Source of the DNA: Myxococcus llanfairpwllgwyngyllgogerychwyrndrobwllllantysiliogogogochensis
GTDB taxonomy: Bacteria > Myxococcota > Myxococcia > Myxococcales > Myxococcaceae
Assembly (NCBI RefSeq): GCF_006636215.1
Contig: NZ_VIFM01000075.1
Location: 1-43,331, forward strand
Length of the DNA stretch: 43,331 bases
Direction: 5' to 3'
This document shows, piece after piece, positions 16,188 through 24,489 of the stretch. The first letter of the stretch is position 1; every line of letters begins with the position of its first letter. The notes beneath the pieces were generated by a model that was given only the letters and a program-made list of their open reading frames with translations, had not been told where the DNA came from and did not search any database. Both the position numbers and the translations under genes were made by a program.

Positions 16188-17213
16188 TCAGTCGTCCTTC
16201 AGCAGCTCGTGGAGGACCTCGGTGGCGTACGCGCCCCGGGGCAGCTCGAACGCGAGCCACAGGTCCTCGCCCTCCGGCGTCAGCTCGGGCGAGCCCAGGC
16301 GGACGCGATACGGCCTGCGCCCTCCTTCCGTCTCGCCCCCACCGCGCTTGAAGTCGTCCGGCGTGACGCCCTCTCCCACCAGCAGGCTCGCCTCGAACTC
16401 GCCCACCGCGCCGGTGGCGGCCGTCATCTTCGGGCCGAACAACGGCCCGGCGGGGCTCACCTCGAACGACGCGACGCGAGGACCATCCACGTCCGGCGCC
16501 TCGCACACGAAGAGGCCGCCCGTTTCTTCCTTGCGCAGCACATCACCGAGCAGCGCGGTGGACAGCGTGCCGGAACGCACGCGCTCCGCGAGCGCCCGGT
16601 TGAAGATGCGCGACTGGAAGGCGGAGAGGTACAACTTGCGCTGGAAGCGCTCGGGCCGCTTCGGAAGCCGCTGCCCCAGCACCAGCAACCGGCCCAGGTC
16701 CGCGTTGTCTCCCGCACGGCCGAAGCGCTGCTCGCCGAAGTAGTTGGGAACACCGCCCGCGGACAATCGCGAGAAGCACTCTCGCGCGGCCTCCACGTCA
16801 CGCACGCCCCGCAGGCGCAGCTTGAAGCGATTTCCCCGCAGGTGGCCGGTGCGCAGCTTGTTGCCGTGCCGCTTCGACCACAGCACCTGCACGCCCTCCA
16901 GCGCGAACTCCCCCAGTCGCGCTTCCGCGCGCGCGGGCACCGAGAGCAACTGCCGCGTGACGGCCTGCCGGTCCTTCATCCCCGCCACGCCGATGTCGTC
17001 CTCGGACACGCCCAGCGACGAGGCCAGCGCGCGCACCACCTCGCGCGTGTCCCGGCCGCGCTTCTCCAGCCACAGGTAGAGGTGCTCTCCCTCGCCCGAC
17101 GGTTGGTAGGCGGGAAGCTCCTCGACCTCGAAGTCTTCGGGAACCAGCTTGAAGGCACCACCACAACCAGGCACATCCGCCGTCAACCGCGGCCAATCCG
17201 AATCCGTCGTCAC
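16188..17213 (-). CDS. truD: tRNA pseudouridine(13) synthase TruD
   Basis: A 341-residue enzyme that converts U13 in the D-arm of tRNA-Glu-type tRNAs to pseudouridine. The family's catalytic loop is present as GVAGMKDRQAVTRQ, with the catalytic Asp81. The N-terminal FKLVPEDFEVEELPAY and the RNA-contact region WSKRHGNKLRTGHLRGNRF are typical. The TRUD insertion domain covers roughly 140-290. Length is normal (E. coli 349). Its ATG overlaps the stop of the upstream DUF4388 gene by 4 bases, so the two are co-translated, which ties an RNA-modifying enzyme to a regulator-like protein. Confidence 0.93.
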   Translation of the reverse strand: MTTDSDWPRLTADVPGCGGAFKLVPEDFEVEELPAYQPSGEGEHLYLWLEKRGRDTREVVRALASSLGVSEDDIGVAGMKDRQAVTRQLLSVPARAEARLGEFALEGVQVLWSKRHGNKLRTGHLRGNRFKLRLRGVRDVEAARECFSRLSAGGVPNYFGEQRFGRAGDNADLGRLLVLGQRLPKRPERFQRKLYLSAFQSRIFNRALAERVRSGTLSTALLGDVLRKEETGGLFVCEAPDVDGPRVASFEVSPAGPLFGPKMTAATGAVGEFEASLLVGEGVTPDDFKRGGGETEGGRRPYRVRLGSPELTPEGEDLWLAFELPRGAYATEVLHELLKDD

Positions 17214-18556
17214 GGCCCCTCGAGCGTCGCCAGTAGCTCCTTCACGCGACGGGCGAGGTCCTCGTCCGCGCGCGACTCCAGAAGCTCACCGGCCTGGAAC
17301 AGCAAAAAGAACATCACGTCACTGAGCGCCTGTTTGAAGGACGCCAGCGGCTCGCTGCCCAGTTGGGCGCGGTGCCGCTCGAAGGCATCCATCAACCGGG
17401 GCTCGGCCAGGCTCCCATCCGACTGGAAGGCCAGGCCCTCCAGCACGGGAGAGGACGACAAGGCCTGTCCGGAGAGCGCGGCGTTGGCGGCGGCGATGAA
17501 CTCACGGTCCATGCCCTGCTTGGCCACCTCGTCGCGAATCTCCCGGAAGATGAAGTTGAACACGCGCGCCACGGGGCGAGGGTCCACCGCCGGAGCGGCG
17601 CTCGCGACCGGACGCCCTGGGCCCGCGGGCACGGGCGTGGCCGGAGTCTGGGCCCCGGTGGGCCCCACCGTCGGCACGGGGCCGGCGGGCACGAGCAGCG
17701 GCTTGTCGGTCAGCGACGCGAAGCCGCCTTCCAGCAACCGGAAGACGACCTTGGTGATGTCGAACTCGGACAGGCGGGCGGCGTGGCCCAGCTCCAGGAT
17801 GGTGCGCCGGCCGTCGAGCAGCCCCAGCACCCGGTCCTCATCCTCCTCCAGCTTCCCATCCGAGGCACGCTTGCGCGCCACGTACAGCCGGCCATGGGGG
17901 ATGCGCTTCCGGAAGTGCGCCATCTCGTCGATCTTCCGGATGCTGTCCATCAACAGGCTCTGGGTGGAGAGCTGGATGGAGTGGCTCGCCTTCTCATCCA
18001 CCGGCTGGTCGATGAGGAAGAAGCTCCCCTCCCGGCACAGGACGATGGCGTGGAAGATCTCGCTCACCTGATGCGTGACGCACTTGAAGAGGTCGTGCGC
18101 CTGCAGGAAACCCTTCTCCACCAGGGCGCGGCCCACCTTGGACGGGGGCTGGCCCTTGAGCGCGGCTTCCACCTGCGTGCGGTCCACGTAGCCCAGACGC
18201 ACCAGCACCTCGCCCAACCGGTCCGCGGGGTCGTCCGACGAGGCGCCGCGCACCTCGCCGTCCCGGAAGGTGACGGAGCGCTCGCCGCCAGGGGAGTGGA
18301 CGCGGATGATGCCGCTCCACCGCGACTGGCTGAGGAAGGCCATCAGATCCGACAGCGGGAAGCCGCCCGCGTCACCGGAGAGCACCACGCGCGGCGCGGC
18401 GATGGTGCCACCCTCGCTCGGGCCCCGGGAGAAGACGAGCAGGTCCGGGGACGTGGGCATCAGCGCGTACGTCCCCGAGCGCCCCGTCAATGGAGAGGGG
18501 CTCTGGCGATCCTCGGGGACGAGTTGCCCCGCGTCGATGCGGAACCTTTGCGTCAT
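17210..18556 (-). CDS. DUF4388 (PatA N-terminal-like) regulatory protein
   Basis: A 448-residue cytoplasmic protein. From about residue 65 it shows the DUF4388 pattern common in myxobacteria and cyanobacteria: PLSDLMAFLSQSRWSGIIRV, then FRDGEVRGASSDDPADRLGEVLVRLGYVD and a long helical part through DLFKCVTHQVSEIFHAIV. A winged-helix-like segment (ILELGHAARLSEFDITKVVFRLLEGGF) and a Pro-rich linker lead to a helical C-terminal domain (about 330-448). The domain is found in gliding/polarity and two-component regulators, but its ligand is not known. It overlaps truD by 4 bases and lies 7 bp downstream of the thiol lipoprotein, so the three minus-strand genes probably form one unit. Confidence 0.8.
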   Translation of the reverse strand: MTQRFRIDAGQLVPEDRQSPSPLTGRSGTYALMPTSPDLLVFSRGPSEGGTIAAPRVVLSGDAGGFPLSDLMAFLSQSRWSGIIRVHSPGGERSVTFRDGEVRGASSDDPADRLGEVLVRLGYVDRTQVEAALKGQPPSKVGRALVEKGFLQAHDLFKCVTHQVSEIFHAIVLCREGSFFLIDQPVDEKASHSIQLSTQSLLMDSIRKIDEMAHFRKRIPHGRLYVARKRASDGKLEEDEDRVLGLLDGRRTILELGHAARLSEFDITKVVFRLLEGGFASLTDKPLLVPAGPVPTVGPTGAQTPATPVPAGPGRPVASAAPAVDPRPVARVFNFIFREIRDEVAKQGMDREFIAAANAALSGQALSSSPVLEGLAFQSDGSLAEPRLMDAFERHRAQLGSEPLASFKQALSDVMFFLLFQAGELLESRADEDLARRVKELLATLEGP

Positions 18557-18563
18557 CTCCGTG

Positions 18564-19574
18564 TCAGTCGGCTGCCCAGGCGTTCTTGTTGTTCACCCAC
18601 TCCAGCTCATCCTCCAGGCTGTGGTTGAGCAGGTCCTCCTGGATGAAGCTCAGGTCGAGCGCGCGCCCGTTGAAGTACACGGTCGGCGTGCCGGACAGGC
18701 CCGCCGCGCGGCCCTGGTTGCGGAAGCCCTCCAGCTCCTGCTTGTAGGCGTCCGACTTGAGCACCGCCGTAAGCTTCGCGCCGTCCAGCCCCAGCCCCTT
18801 CGCCAGCGCGGGCAGCGCCTCCGCCTTGAGGTTCTCCTGGTGGGTGAAGAGGGCGTCGTGCATCTGCCAGAACTTGCCCTGATCCCTCGCCCACAGGGCC
18901 GCCTGGGCCGCGGGCACCGCGTTGACGTGGTTGGACAGGGGGAACGGCAGGTAGCAGAAGCGCACCTGGGCCGGATTCTTCTTCGCGAAGGCCTCCAGGA
19001 CGGGACGGGCCTTGGCGCAGTAGGGGCACTCGAAGTCGGAGAACTCCACCACCGTCACCGGGGCGGACACAGCGCCCATGCACATCCGGTCGTCCACCTT
19101 GAACTGGGCGCGCTGCTCACGGAAGGCGCCGTAGTACTGGGACAGCTGGACGATGACCTCGGTGGCGGGGCTGCCCTCGGACACCATGCGCGCGGCCACC
19201 CGGGCCATGCGCTTGGCGTGGCGGCAGGTGTTGTGCGACTTCAGGCAGGCGCCCAGGGTGTGCGGGCAGCCGCAGTAGCAGAACTCGTCGCTCAGGACGG
19301 TGGCCAGCTCCCGCTTGGAGGCCGCGGAGAGCGAGGAGAAGTCCATGCCCGGGATGCCGGAGAGGGCCGCGGCGGGGTCCGTCGGGGCGGCGGCCGGAGG
19401 GGCCGGGGGCGGCGGCGGAGTCGCGGCGGGAGCCGGAGCGGCGGCCGGAGCCGGGTTCGAGGCGGGCGCGGAGCCCTCCGGGTTCTTGCAGCCCGAGCTG
19501 GTCAGCGCCACGGCGGCCAGCAGGGGAATGACACGCTTCCAGCAGGAGAGGAGCACGCGGCGGGTCTTAGCCAC
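18564..19574 (-). CDS. thioredoxin-fold (DsbA-like) lipoprotein
   Basis: I choose the GTG at 19574 (336 residues) because it gives a compact lipoprotein signal ending ALTSSGC; a start at 19619 would add 15 odd residues. An Ala/Pro-rich tether follows. Next is a Cys-rich segment (DEFCYCGCPHTLGACL, then CRHAKRM) and a thioredoxin/DsbA domain with the CPYC active site at Cys183-Cys186 (VVEFSDFECPYCAKARP) and the cis-Pro loop SGTPTVYFNG. The protein should catalyse thiol-disulfide exchange in the periplasm, attached to a membrane. The extra CxCxC cluster is unusual and may bind a metal or act as a redox partner. It is divergent from the asparaginase gene. Confidence 0.85.
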   Translation of the reverse strand: MAKTRRVLLSCWKRVIPLLAAVALTSSGCKNPEGSAPASNPAPAAAPAPAATPPPPPAPPAAAPTDPAAALSGIPGMDFSSLSAASKRELATVLSDEFCYCGCPHTLGACLKSHNTCRHAKRMARVAARMVSEGSPATEVIVQLSQYYGAFREQRAQFKVDDRMCMGAVSAPVTVVEFSDFECPYCAKARPVLEAFAKKNPAQVRFCYLPFPLSNHVNAVPAAQAALWARDQGKFWQMHDALFTHQENLKAEALPALAKGLGLDGAKLTAVLKSDAYKQELEGFRNQGRAAGLSGTPTVYFNGRALDLSFIQEDLLNHSLEDELEWVNNKNAWAAD

Positions 19575-19630
19575 GCTCGCGGGGCTTGTAAAGCAACGCA
19601 AGCCTTGGCAGGGAAGCACCCTTGCCCATC

Positions 19631-20677
19631 ATGCCCAGAGTCCTGCTCCTGCATACCGGTGGCACGCTGGGGATGGCCGGAGGTCGGCCATCCGCCCTGC
19701 GCCCCGCTGCCTTCTTCAAGACGCTCAAGGCCCGCGTCCCGGAGCTCTTCCAGCTCGCGGACATCGAGCTGCAGCTGATCAGCAACGTGGACAGCTCGGA
19801 GATGCAGCCGGAGCTGTGGCAGCGCATGGCCACCCACCTGCACCAGCAGCTCAAGGACTTCGACGGGGCCGTGGTGACCCATGGGACGGACACGCTCGCC
19901 TACACCGCCAGCGCGCTGTCCTTCATGTTGCGCAACCCGCCCTGCCCCGTGGTGCTGACGGGCTCCCAGCGGCCGTTGGGGGAGGTCCGCTCGGATGCGC
20001 GGCTCAACCTCATCGACGCGGTGCTGTCCGCGCTGCAGGGGCCGCGCGAGGTCACCATCTGCTTCGACTCGCACCTCTACCGGGGCAACCGCACGCGCAA
20101 GGTGAAGGTGTCCGAGTACGACGCCTTCGAGAGCCCGAACTGCCCCGTGCTGGGCACCCTGGGCGTGGACGCGACATTCGAGCCGGGACTGCGGTCGAAG
20201 GGCCCTTTCCGCCTGTACGAGAAGCTGGATCCGCGCGTCTTCCTCTTGAAGGTCTACCCCGGGCTGGACCCCGCCCTGCCCCTGCAGTTGCTTCCGCATG
20301 TCCGGGGACTCGTCCTGGAGGCATACGGGGCCGGCAACTTCCCCATCGACCCGGCCCTCGGGCGCTCGCTCCTGCCCCTGTTCACCCAGGCCCGGGAGCG
20401 CGGCGTGCCCGTCGTCGTGGTGAGTCAGGCCCACCGCAACGGCGTGGATCTCAGTCTCTACGAATCTGGAGCGGCGGCCCTGGCCCAGGGGGCCGTGGGC
20501 GGCGCGGACCTGACGCCCTCGGCGGCGCTGGTGAAGCTGATGCAGGGACTGGCCTATCACCCCCGCTCTCCGGAGGCGCTCGCGCGCTTCATCCAGACAC
20601 CGGTGGCCGGGGAGCTGACCGTCGGACGCAAGACAGTGGAACCCCCGGGTCGCCGGAGCCACAAACCAACGCGGTGA
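19631..20677 (+). CDS. ansA: type I L-asparaginase
   Basis: A 348-residue enzyme hydrolysing asparagine to aspartate and ammonia, probably cytoplasmic because no signal peptide is seen. Both catalytic threonine motifs are present: LLLHTGGTLG (Thr9/Thr12) and VVTHGTDTLAYTASAL (Thr83-His84-Gly85-Thr86-Asp87). The conserved GSQRPLGEVRSDARLNL loop is also there. The C-terminal domain carries the allosteric-type region VVVVSQAHRNGVDLSLYESG. A TTG at 19622 is an alternative start. The short gap to the divergent lipoprotein (56 bp) must contain both promoters, although I see none that is clear. Confidence 0.93.
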   Translation: MPRVLLLHTGGTLGMAGGRPSALRPAAFFKTLKARVPELFQLADIELQLISNVDSSEMQPELWQRMATHLHQQLKDFDGAVVTHGTDTLAYTASALSFMLRNPPCPVVLTGSQRPLGEVRSDARLNLIDAVLSALQGPREVTICFDSHLYRGNRTRKVKVSEYDAFESPNCPVLGTLGVDATFEPGLRSKGPFRLYEKLDPRVFLLKVYPGLDPALPLQLLPHVRGLVLEAYGAGNFPIDPALGRSLLPLFTQARERGVPVVVVSQAHRNGVDLSLYESGAAALAQGAVGGADLTPSAALVKLMQGLAYHPRSPEALARFIQTPVAGELTVGRKTVEPPGRRSHKPTR

Positions 20678-20696
20678 GTCCAATCCAGGCGAGGGT

Positions 20697-20716
20697 TGCC
20701 GGCAAGGAAGCCGGCA
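20697..20716 (+). terminator. hairpin between asparaginase and diguanylate cyclase genes
   Basis: A 7-bp stem (TGCCGGC / GCCGGCA) with a 6-base loop lies 20 bp after the asparaginase stop. There is no T-run. It could end the asparaginase transcript just before the next promoter. Confidence 0.4.
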
Positions 20717-20722
20717 GCATGC

Positions 20723-20752
20723 TTGCCGCCATGAAAAAACGGCCCGTAAGAT
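20723..20752 (+). promoter_or_regulatory. putative sigma-70 promoter of the FHA-GGDEF gene
   Basis: TTGCCG (20723-20728), 18 bp, then TAAGAT (20747-20752). The predicted start site near 20759 lies only a few bases before the ATG at 20763, implying an almost leaderless mRNA and arguing against the ATG at 20751. Confidence 0.45.
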
Positions 20753-20762
20753 GGGTGGCGCG

Positions 20763-21674
20763 ATGTCCGAGGAGAAAACTTCCGTCCATTCCATTTCGGA
20801 CCTGCTGGGCAACGGCCAGCGGCAGAGCGCTTATCTGATCGTCATCAGCGCCAAGTCTGCGGCGGGCATCGGCCGGATGTTCAAGCTGGACCGCTCCGAG
20901 GTGGTGCTGGGGCGCAGCTCCGAGGCGCAGTTCCAGGTGGAGGACGACGGAATCTCGCGCAAGCACGCCAAGGTGGTGGCGCTGGGCGACGGGCGCTTCC
21001 AGGTGGTGGACCTGGCGAGCACCAACGGCACGTACCTCAACGGCCTGAAGGTCAACGCCGCGCCGCTCTACGACGGCGACAAGATCCAGATTGGCTCCAA
21101 CACCGTCCTCAAGTTCTCCATCCAGGACGAGCTAGAGGAGCAGTACCAGCGCAGCATCTACGAGTCGGCGACGCGCGACGGCCTCACCCGCGTCTACAAC
21201 AAGAAGTACTTCCTGGAGACGGTGCGCAAGGAGTTCAGCTACTGCCTGCGCCACCGGGTGAACCTGTCGCTGGTGCTGTTCGACGTGGACCACTTCAAGA
21301 AGATCAACGACGCGTACGGGCACCCGGCGGGTGACTACGTGCTGACGCGCATCGCCCAGCGGGTCAGCGACACCGTGCGCACCGAGGACCTGCTGGCGCG
21401 CTACGGAGGCGAGGAGTTCGCGCTGATGCTGCGCGAGTCCGCCGAGGACCAGGCCCTCGCCTGCGCCGAGCGTTGCCGGTACGCGGTGGACAAGGCGGAC
21501 TTCGTCTTCGGCGGCACGCCCATCAAGGTGACCATCAGCCTGGGCGTGGCGACGCTGCTGGACTCGGACTTCTCCCAGCCCGAGGACCTCATCGCCGCGG
21601 CGGACAAGTACCTCTACCGGGCCAAGCGCGCGGGTCGGAACCGCTCGGACGCCAAGGCCATCAGCGGCCCCTGA
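20763..21674 (+). CDS. FHA-GGDEF diguanylate cyclase
   Basis: A 303-residue cytoplasmic protein. An FHA phosphothreonine-binding domain (about 25-115; VVLGRSSEAQFQVEDDGISRKHAKV, then LASTNGTYLNG) is joined by a short helix to a GGDEF domain (about 138-295). The active-site motif GGEEF is at 215-219, and an inhibitory I-site R206-T-E-D209 sits five residues before it. It should therefore make cyclic di-GMP from GTP with product inhibition. The Mg-binding FDVDHFKKINDAYGH is intact. The FHA part suggests control by a Ser/Thr kinase, a system abundant in myxobacteria. An ATG at 20751 is possible, but it overlaps the proposed -10 box. Confidence 0.93.
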   Translation: MSEEKTSVHSISDLLGNGQRQSAYLIVISAKSAAGIGRMFKLDRSEVVLGRSSEAQFQVEDDGISRKHAKVVALGDGRFQVVDLASTNGTYLNGLKVNAAPLYDGDKIQIGSNTVLKFSIQDELEEQYQRSIYESATRDGLTRVYNKKYFLETVRKEFSYCLRHRVNLSLVLFDVDHFKKINDAYGHPAGDYVLTRIAQRVSDTVRTEDLLARYGGEEFALMLRESAEDQALACAERCRYAVDKADFVFGGTPIKVTISLGVATLLDSDFSQPEDLIAAADKYLYRAKRAGRNRSDAKAISGP

Positions 21675-21681
21675 GTTCGGC

Positions 21682-23271
21682 TCAGGGCCCGAAGCCCAGC
21701 CGCCGCAATCCCTCGCGCGACACGTGCTGGACGTGGGTGTCCCCGTCCCGGGCCACGGCGTCGGACAGCGCGGCGGCGGCATGCGGCCCGCCCAGTCGGC
21801 CCAGCGCGAGCGCGGCGGCCACCCGGACATCCGGCACCGGGTCCTCGCGCAGGCAGGACGCCAGCACCTTCACGTGGACGGCGCGGCCAATGGCCTCCAG
21901 CGCCCGGGCGGCGGCGGCGCGCACCACCGGGTGCTCCGAGCCCAGCAGCTCCGCGGCCGCGTCCCCCCGGGTCGACTGGCGCTGCCCCGCGACCACCGCC
22001 AGCGCGGCGGCCACCACCTCCGGCGCGTCGTCCTCCAGCGCACGCGTGGTGGCATCCATCACCTCGGGTCTCCGGACGGACATCGAGCCCAGCACGCGCA
22101 CCGCCCCGGCCCGAATCACGGGCTGCGAGTCGCGCAGATAGGGCGAAAGCGTCTCCACCCGCTCGTTCTCGCTCTCGCGACAGTCCGCCAGTGACGCCAG
22201 CGCCTGGCCTCTCAGCTCCGCGGGCATCCTCGGGTTGCCCGCCACATCCAGGAAGAAGCCCGCGCAGCCCTTCTCCCGCACCATGGCCTCCAGCCACGGC
22301 CGGGACACGGCGGCGTCGCGCCCCTCCACCCGGCGCTCGGCGGCCACGCGCAGCGACGTGCCCTCCGCTTCCGCCATCCTCCGCGCCGCGGAGCCACGCA
22401 CCTTGGGGTCCGCATCCTCCAGCGCGCGCTCCATCTCCCTGCGGGCCAGCGGTCCATAGACGCCCAACGACAGCACCGCCGAATCCCGGCGACGGGGCTC
22501 GGGCGCCGTCAGCTCCGGCTGAAGCTCTTCCAGCTCCCGCGAGTACACGGCGAAGAGTCGGTTCACGAGCACCGCGTCCGCGGGCTTCGCCTCCTCCAGC
22601 AACAGGCGCCCCACCGAGGTGCGCTGTCGCAGCGCCACGGACTTCAACGCGCTGGCGCCAATGACATCCGTGCTCTCCGGCCTGGACGCCGTGGCATCGA
22701 GCAACAGCCGCGCCGGCTTGCGCCCCATGAACGTCCCCAGGTGGGCGAGCGCCGACCCTCGCGCACGCGGGTCCTCCGAGTACAACTCCACCTCCAGCGC
22801 CTGCCGGATGGCCTCACGGCGAGCCCATACCCGAGCCGCCGCCTCGGGCCCCCGCGCTCCGGCCTCTCGAAGGAAGGTCGCCGAGGATTGATCCGCCTCC
22901 GCGGCCGCGCGTGCCGCCGTGAGACACGCCTGCAGATCCGCCGACGTGGGCGTGCTGGCCACCCACTCCGCGAGCACGCGGCGCTCGGCAATCCCCTTCC
23001 CCTTCGCCTCGGCCCGCACCGAAGCCCACCGCACCCGCCAGTCCTCGTCCTTGCGGGAAGACGCGAGCGCGTCGCGGGGAGTCGGCCGGACCGTGCCCAG
23101 GGATGCCACCCAGGAGTCGACCCGTCCCCCTGACAGGCAGGAGCCACACACGCGGCCCCGGAGGGCCCGGTCCGCCACGTGTCGTTGGCAGGAGTTCCAG
23201 CAGTCGGTCGTCCCGGTGCCGCCACGCTGACCGGTCGCCAGCAGTAACATCAGGAGGAGGGCAGGGCTCAC
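21682..23271 (-). CDS. exported HEAT-repeat protein with N-terminal Cys motif
   Basis: A 529-residue protein starting at a GTG with a signal peptide (SPALLLMLLLATGQ). A four-Cys stretch follows (DCWNSCQRHVADRALRGRVC, then GSCLSGGR), possibly metal-binding or disulfide-linked. The remainder is many HEAT repeats; those at the end are most regular, e.g. DSQPVIRAGAVRVLGSM, DAPEVVAAALAVVAG, SEHPVVRAAAARALEAIG and DPVPDVRVAAALALGRLGG. It probably acts as an envelope scaffold with an unknown partner. It converges on the diguanylate cyclase gene (7 bp between stops) and is divergent from rpsU. Paralogous in style, but not obviously in sequence, to the HEAT protein at 12703-13695. Confidence 0.75.
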   Translation of the reverse strand: MSPALLLMLLLATGQRGGTGTTDCWNSCQRHVADRALRGRVCGSCLSGGRVDSWVASLGTVRPTPRDALASSRKDEDWRVRWASVRAEAKGKGIAERRVLAEWVASTPTSADLQACLTAARAAAEADQSSATFLREAGARGPEAAARVWARREAIRQALEVELYSEDPRARGSALAHLGTFMGRKPARLLLDATASRPESTDVIGASALKSVALRQRTSVGRLLLEEAKPADAVLVNRLFAVYSRELEELQPELTAPEPRRRDSAVLSLGVYGPLARREMERALEDADPKVRGSAARRMAEAEGTSLRVAAERRVEGRDAAVSRPWLEAMVREKGCAGFFLDVAGNPRMPAELRGQALASLADCRESENERVETLSPYLRDSQPVIRAGAVRVLGSMSVRRPEVMDATTRALEDDAPEVVAAALAVVAGQRQSTRGDAAAELLGSEHPVVRAAAARALEAIGRAVHVKVLASCLREDPVPDVRVAAALALGRLGGPHAAAALSDAVARDGDTHVQHVSREGLRRLGFGP

Positions 23272-23320
23272 GCAGCGGACATTCTAGTGCATCCGCCCCG
23301 GGCTTTTCCCTCCTGCGTCC

Positions 23321-23349
23321 TTGCGTTTTGCCTCTCGCTGGGACATACC
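23321..23349 (+). promoter_or_regulatory. possible promoter of the rpsU-dnaG-rpoD cluster
   Basis: TTGCGT (23321-23326), 17 bp, CATACC (23344-23349), about 55 bp before the rpsU start. The boxes match only in part. Confidence 0.3.
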
Positions 23350-23403
23350 CGCTCCCCTTTTGAAGTACACACACATTGACGCATGGCGGAAGGAGGTGAA
23401 CTC

Positions 23404-23598
23404 ATGCCCGGTATCCGAGTGAAAGAGGGAGAATCCATTGAAAGCGCTCTCAAGCGCTTCAAGAAGGCCACTGAAAAGGCCGGAATCCTTTCCGAGATCC
23501 GCAAGCGCGAGCACTACGAGAAGCCTTCCGTGAAGCGGAAGAAGAAGGCCCTCGCCGCCAAGAAGCGCGCGGTGAAGAAGGCCCGCAAGTCGTTCTAG
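23404..23598 (+). CDS. rpsU: ribosomal protein S21
   Basis: A 64-residue basic 30S protein: [19 protein letters not shown], then [20 protein letters not shown] and a Lys/Arg-rich tail ([20 protein letters not shown]). The start at 23404 is fixed by a nearly ideal AAGGAGGTGA five bases upstream; an ATG at 23383 in frame has none. S21 helps 30S subunits select mRNA. It is the first gene of the cluster rpsU, yqeY-like, dnaG, rpoD, the bacterial macromolecular-synthesis operon that couples translation, DNA priming and transcription initiation. The strong ribosome site fits its need for higher expression than dnaG. Confidence 0.97.
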   Translation: MPGIRVKEGESIESALKRFKKATEKAGILSEIRKREHYEKPSVKRKKKALAAKKRAVKKARKSF

Positions 23599-23700
23599 TT
23601 GCGAGGCCGGCGTGAGAGCCGGGGCGCCCTCGAGCAGTCAGGTGCCCTGGCTCCCGTCGTCCAGTCCCCCCCGAACCACCACCCCAGCGGAGTCGCATAT

Positions 23701-24159
23701 ATGGCAACCCTCAAGGAACGGCTCGACGCGGACCTGAAGGACTCGATGCGGGCCAAGACCGAGACGCGCACCACCGTCATTCGGGCCATCAAGAGCGCCA
23801 TCAAATACAAGGAAGTGGAGCCCGGTGCCTCCGCCCTCGATGACGCGGGTGTGCTGACAGTCGTCGCCGGCCTCATCAAGAAGGGTCGCGACTCCGTGGA
23901 GCAGTTCAAGGCCGGCAACCGGCCGGAGATGGCGGAGAAGGAAGAGGCCGAAATCGCCATCCTCCAGAGCTACCTCCCCCAGCAGCTCACCCCCGACGAG
24001 CTGGCCGCCGCCGTCCAGGCCTCCATCGCCGAGGTGGGTGCCACGAGCTCCAAGGACATGGGCCTGGTGATGAAGAACCTCACCCCCAAGATTCAGGGCA
24101 AGGCCGAGGGCCGAGCCATCTCCGAGGCCGTGAAGGCCCAGCTGGCGAAGCTCTCCTGA
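23701..24159 (+). CDS. GatB/YqeY domain protein
   Basis: A 152-residue cytoplasmic protein of the YqeY family, related to the tail domain of the GatB amidotransferase subunit. Typical stretches are LKERLDADLKDSMRAKTETR, EEAEIAILQSYLPQQLTPDE and MGLVMKNLTPKIQGKAEGRA. The GatB tail binds tRNA, but the free YqeY proteins have no settled role. It lies between rpsU and dnaG, which is common in several phyla. The ATG at 23701 matches the family start; the upstream frame is open by chance. A weak CCGGC/GCCGG stem lies just after rpsU, and a large hairpin follows this gene. Confidence 0.93.
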   Translation: MATLKERLDADLKDSMRAKTETRTTVIRAIKSAIKYKEVEPGASALDDAGVLTVVAGLIKKGRDSVEQFKAGNRPEMAEKEEAEIAILQSYLPQQLTPDELAAAVQASIAEVGATSSKDMGLVMKNLTPKIQGKAEGRAISEAVKAQLAKLS

Positions 24160-24168
24160 AGCCGTCTC

Positions 24169-24214
24169 CCACCCGTTCGGGGTCGCTCGCTTGCTCCTGC
24201 GACCCCTCGGGTGG
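24169..24214 (+). terminator. large two-part hairpin between yqeY-like gene and dnaG
   Basis: An outer stem CCACCCG / CGGGTGG (24169-24175, 24208-24214) and an inner stem GGGGTCGC / GCGACCCC (24179-24186, 24199-24206) with a 12-base loop start about 10 bp after the stop. No T-run follows. It may be an attenuator or an RNA-processing site, recalling the partial terminator between rpsU and dnaG in E. coli. The rest of the 330-bp gap to dnaG shows no gene. Confidence 0.5.
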
Positions 24215-24489
24215 ATGGGATTGGGGTGAGCGGAAACTTGCTCCCCCGTCTCCCCGTCATTAAGTGCCAGGGCCAGTCCGTCGCGCGCCCCACCCCTTCC
24301 AGGGAGGCGCCGTCCGGGCCGCAGGAGCCCCAACGTGTCCCCAGCCATCCTTCCCGCCCCCTGTCGCCGGTCCTTCGCCCTCGTGGGCGGGGTGATCCAG
24401 CGGGTTGGCGACCAGACGGGCGACGTCAGGCCCGGCTGCCAGGATGTCGGGAGTGCGCCCGCCCAGGTGCGGGACGAGGGGTGGCCGAC

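Noticed and set aside
20678..20762. Cyclic di-GMP riboswitch before the diguanylate cyclase gene
   Set aside because: The conserved GEMM core strings are absent; the hairpin and a promoter explain the region better.
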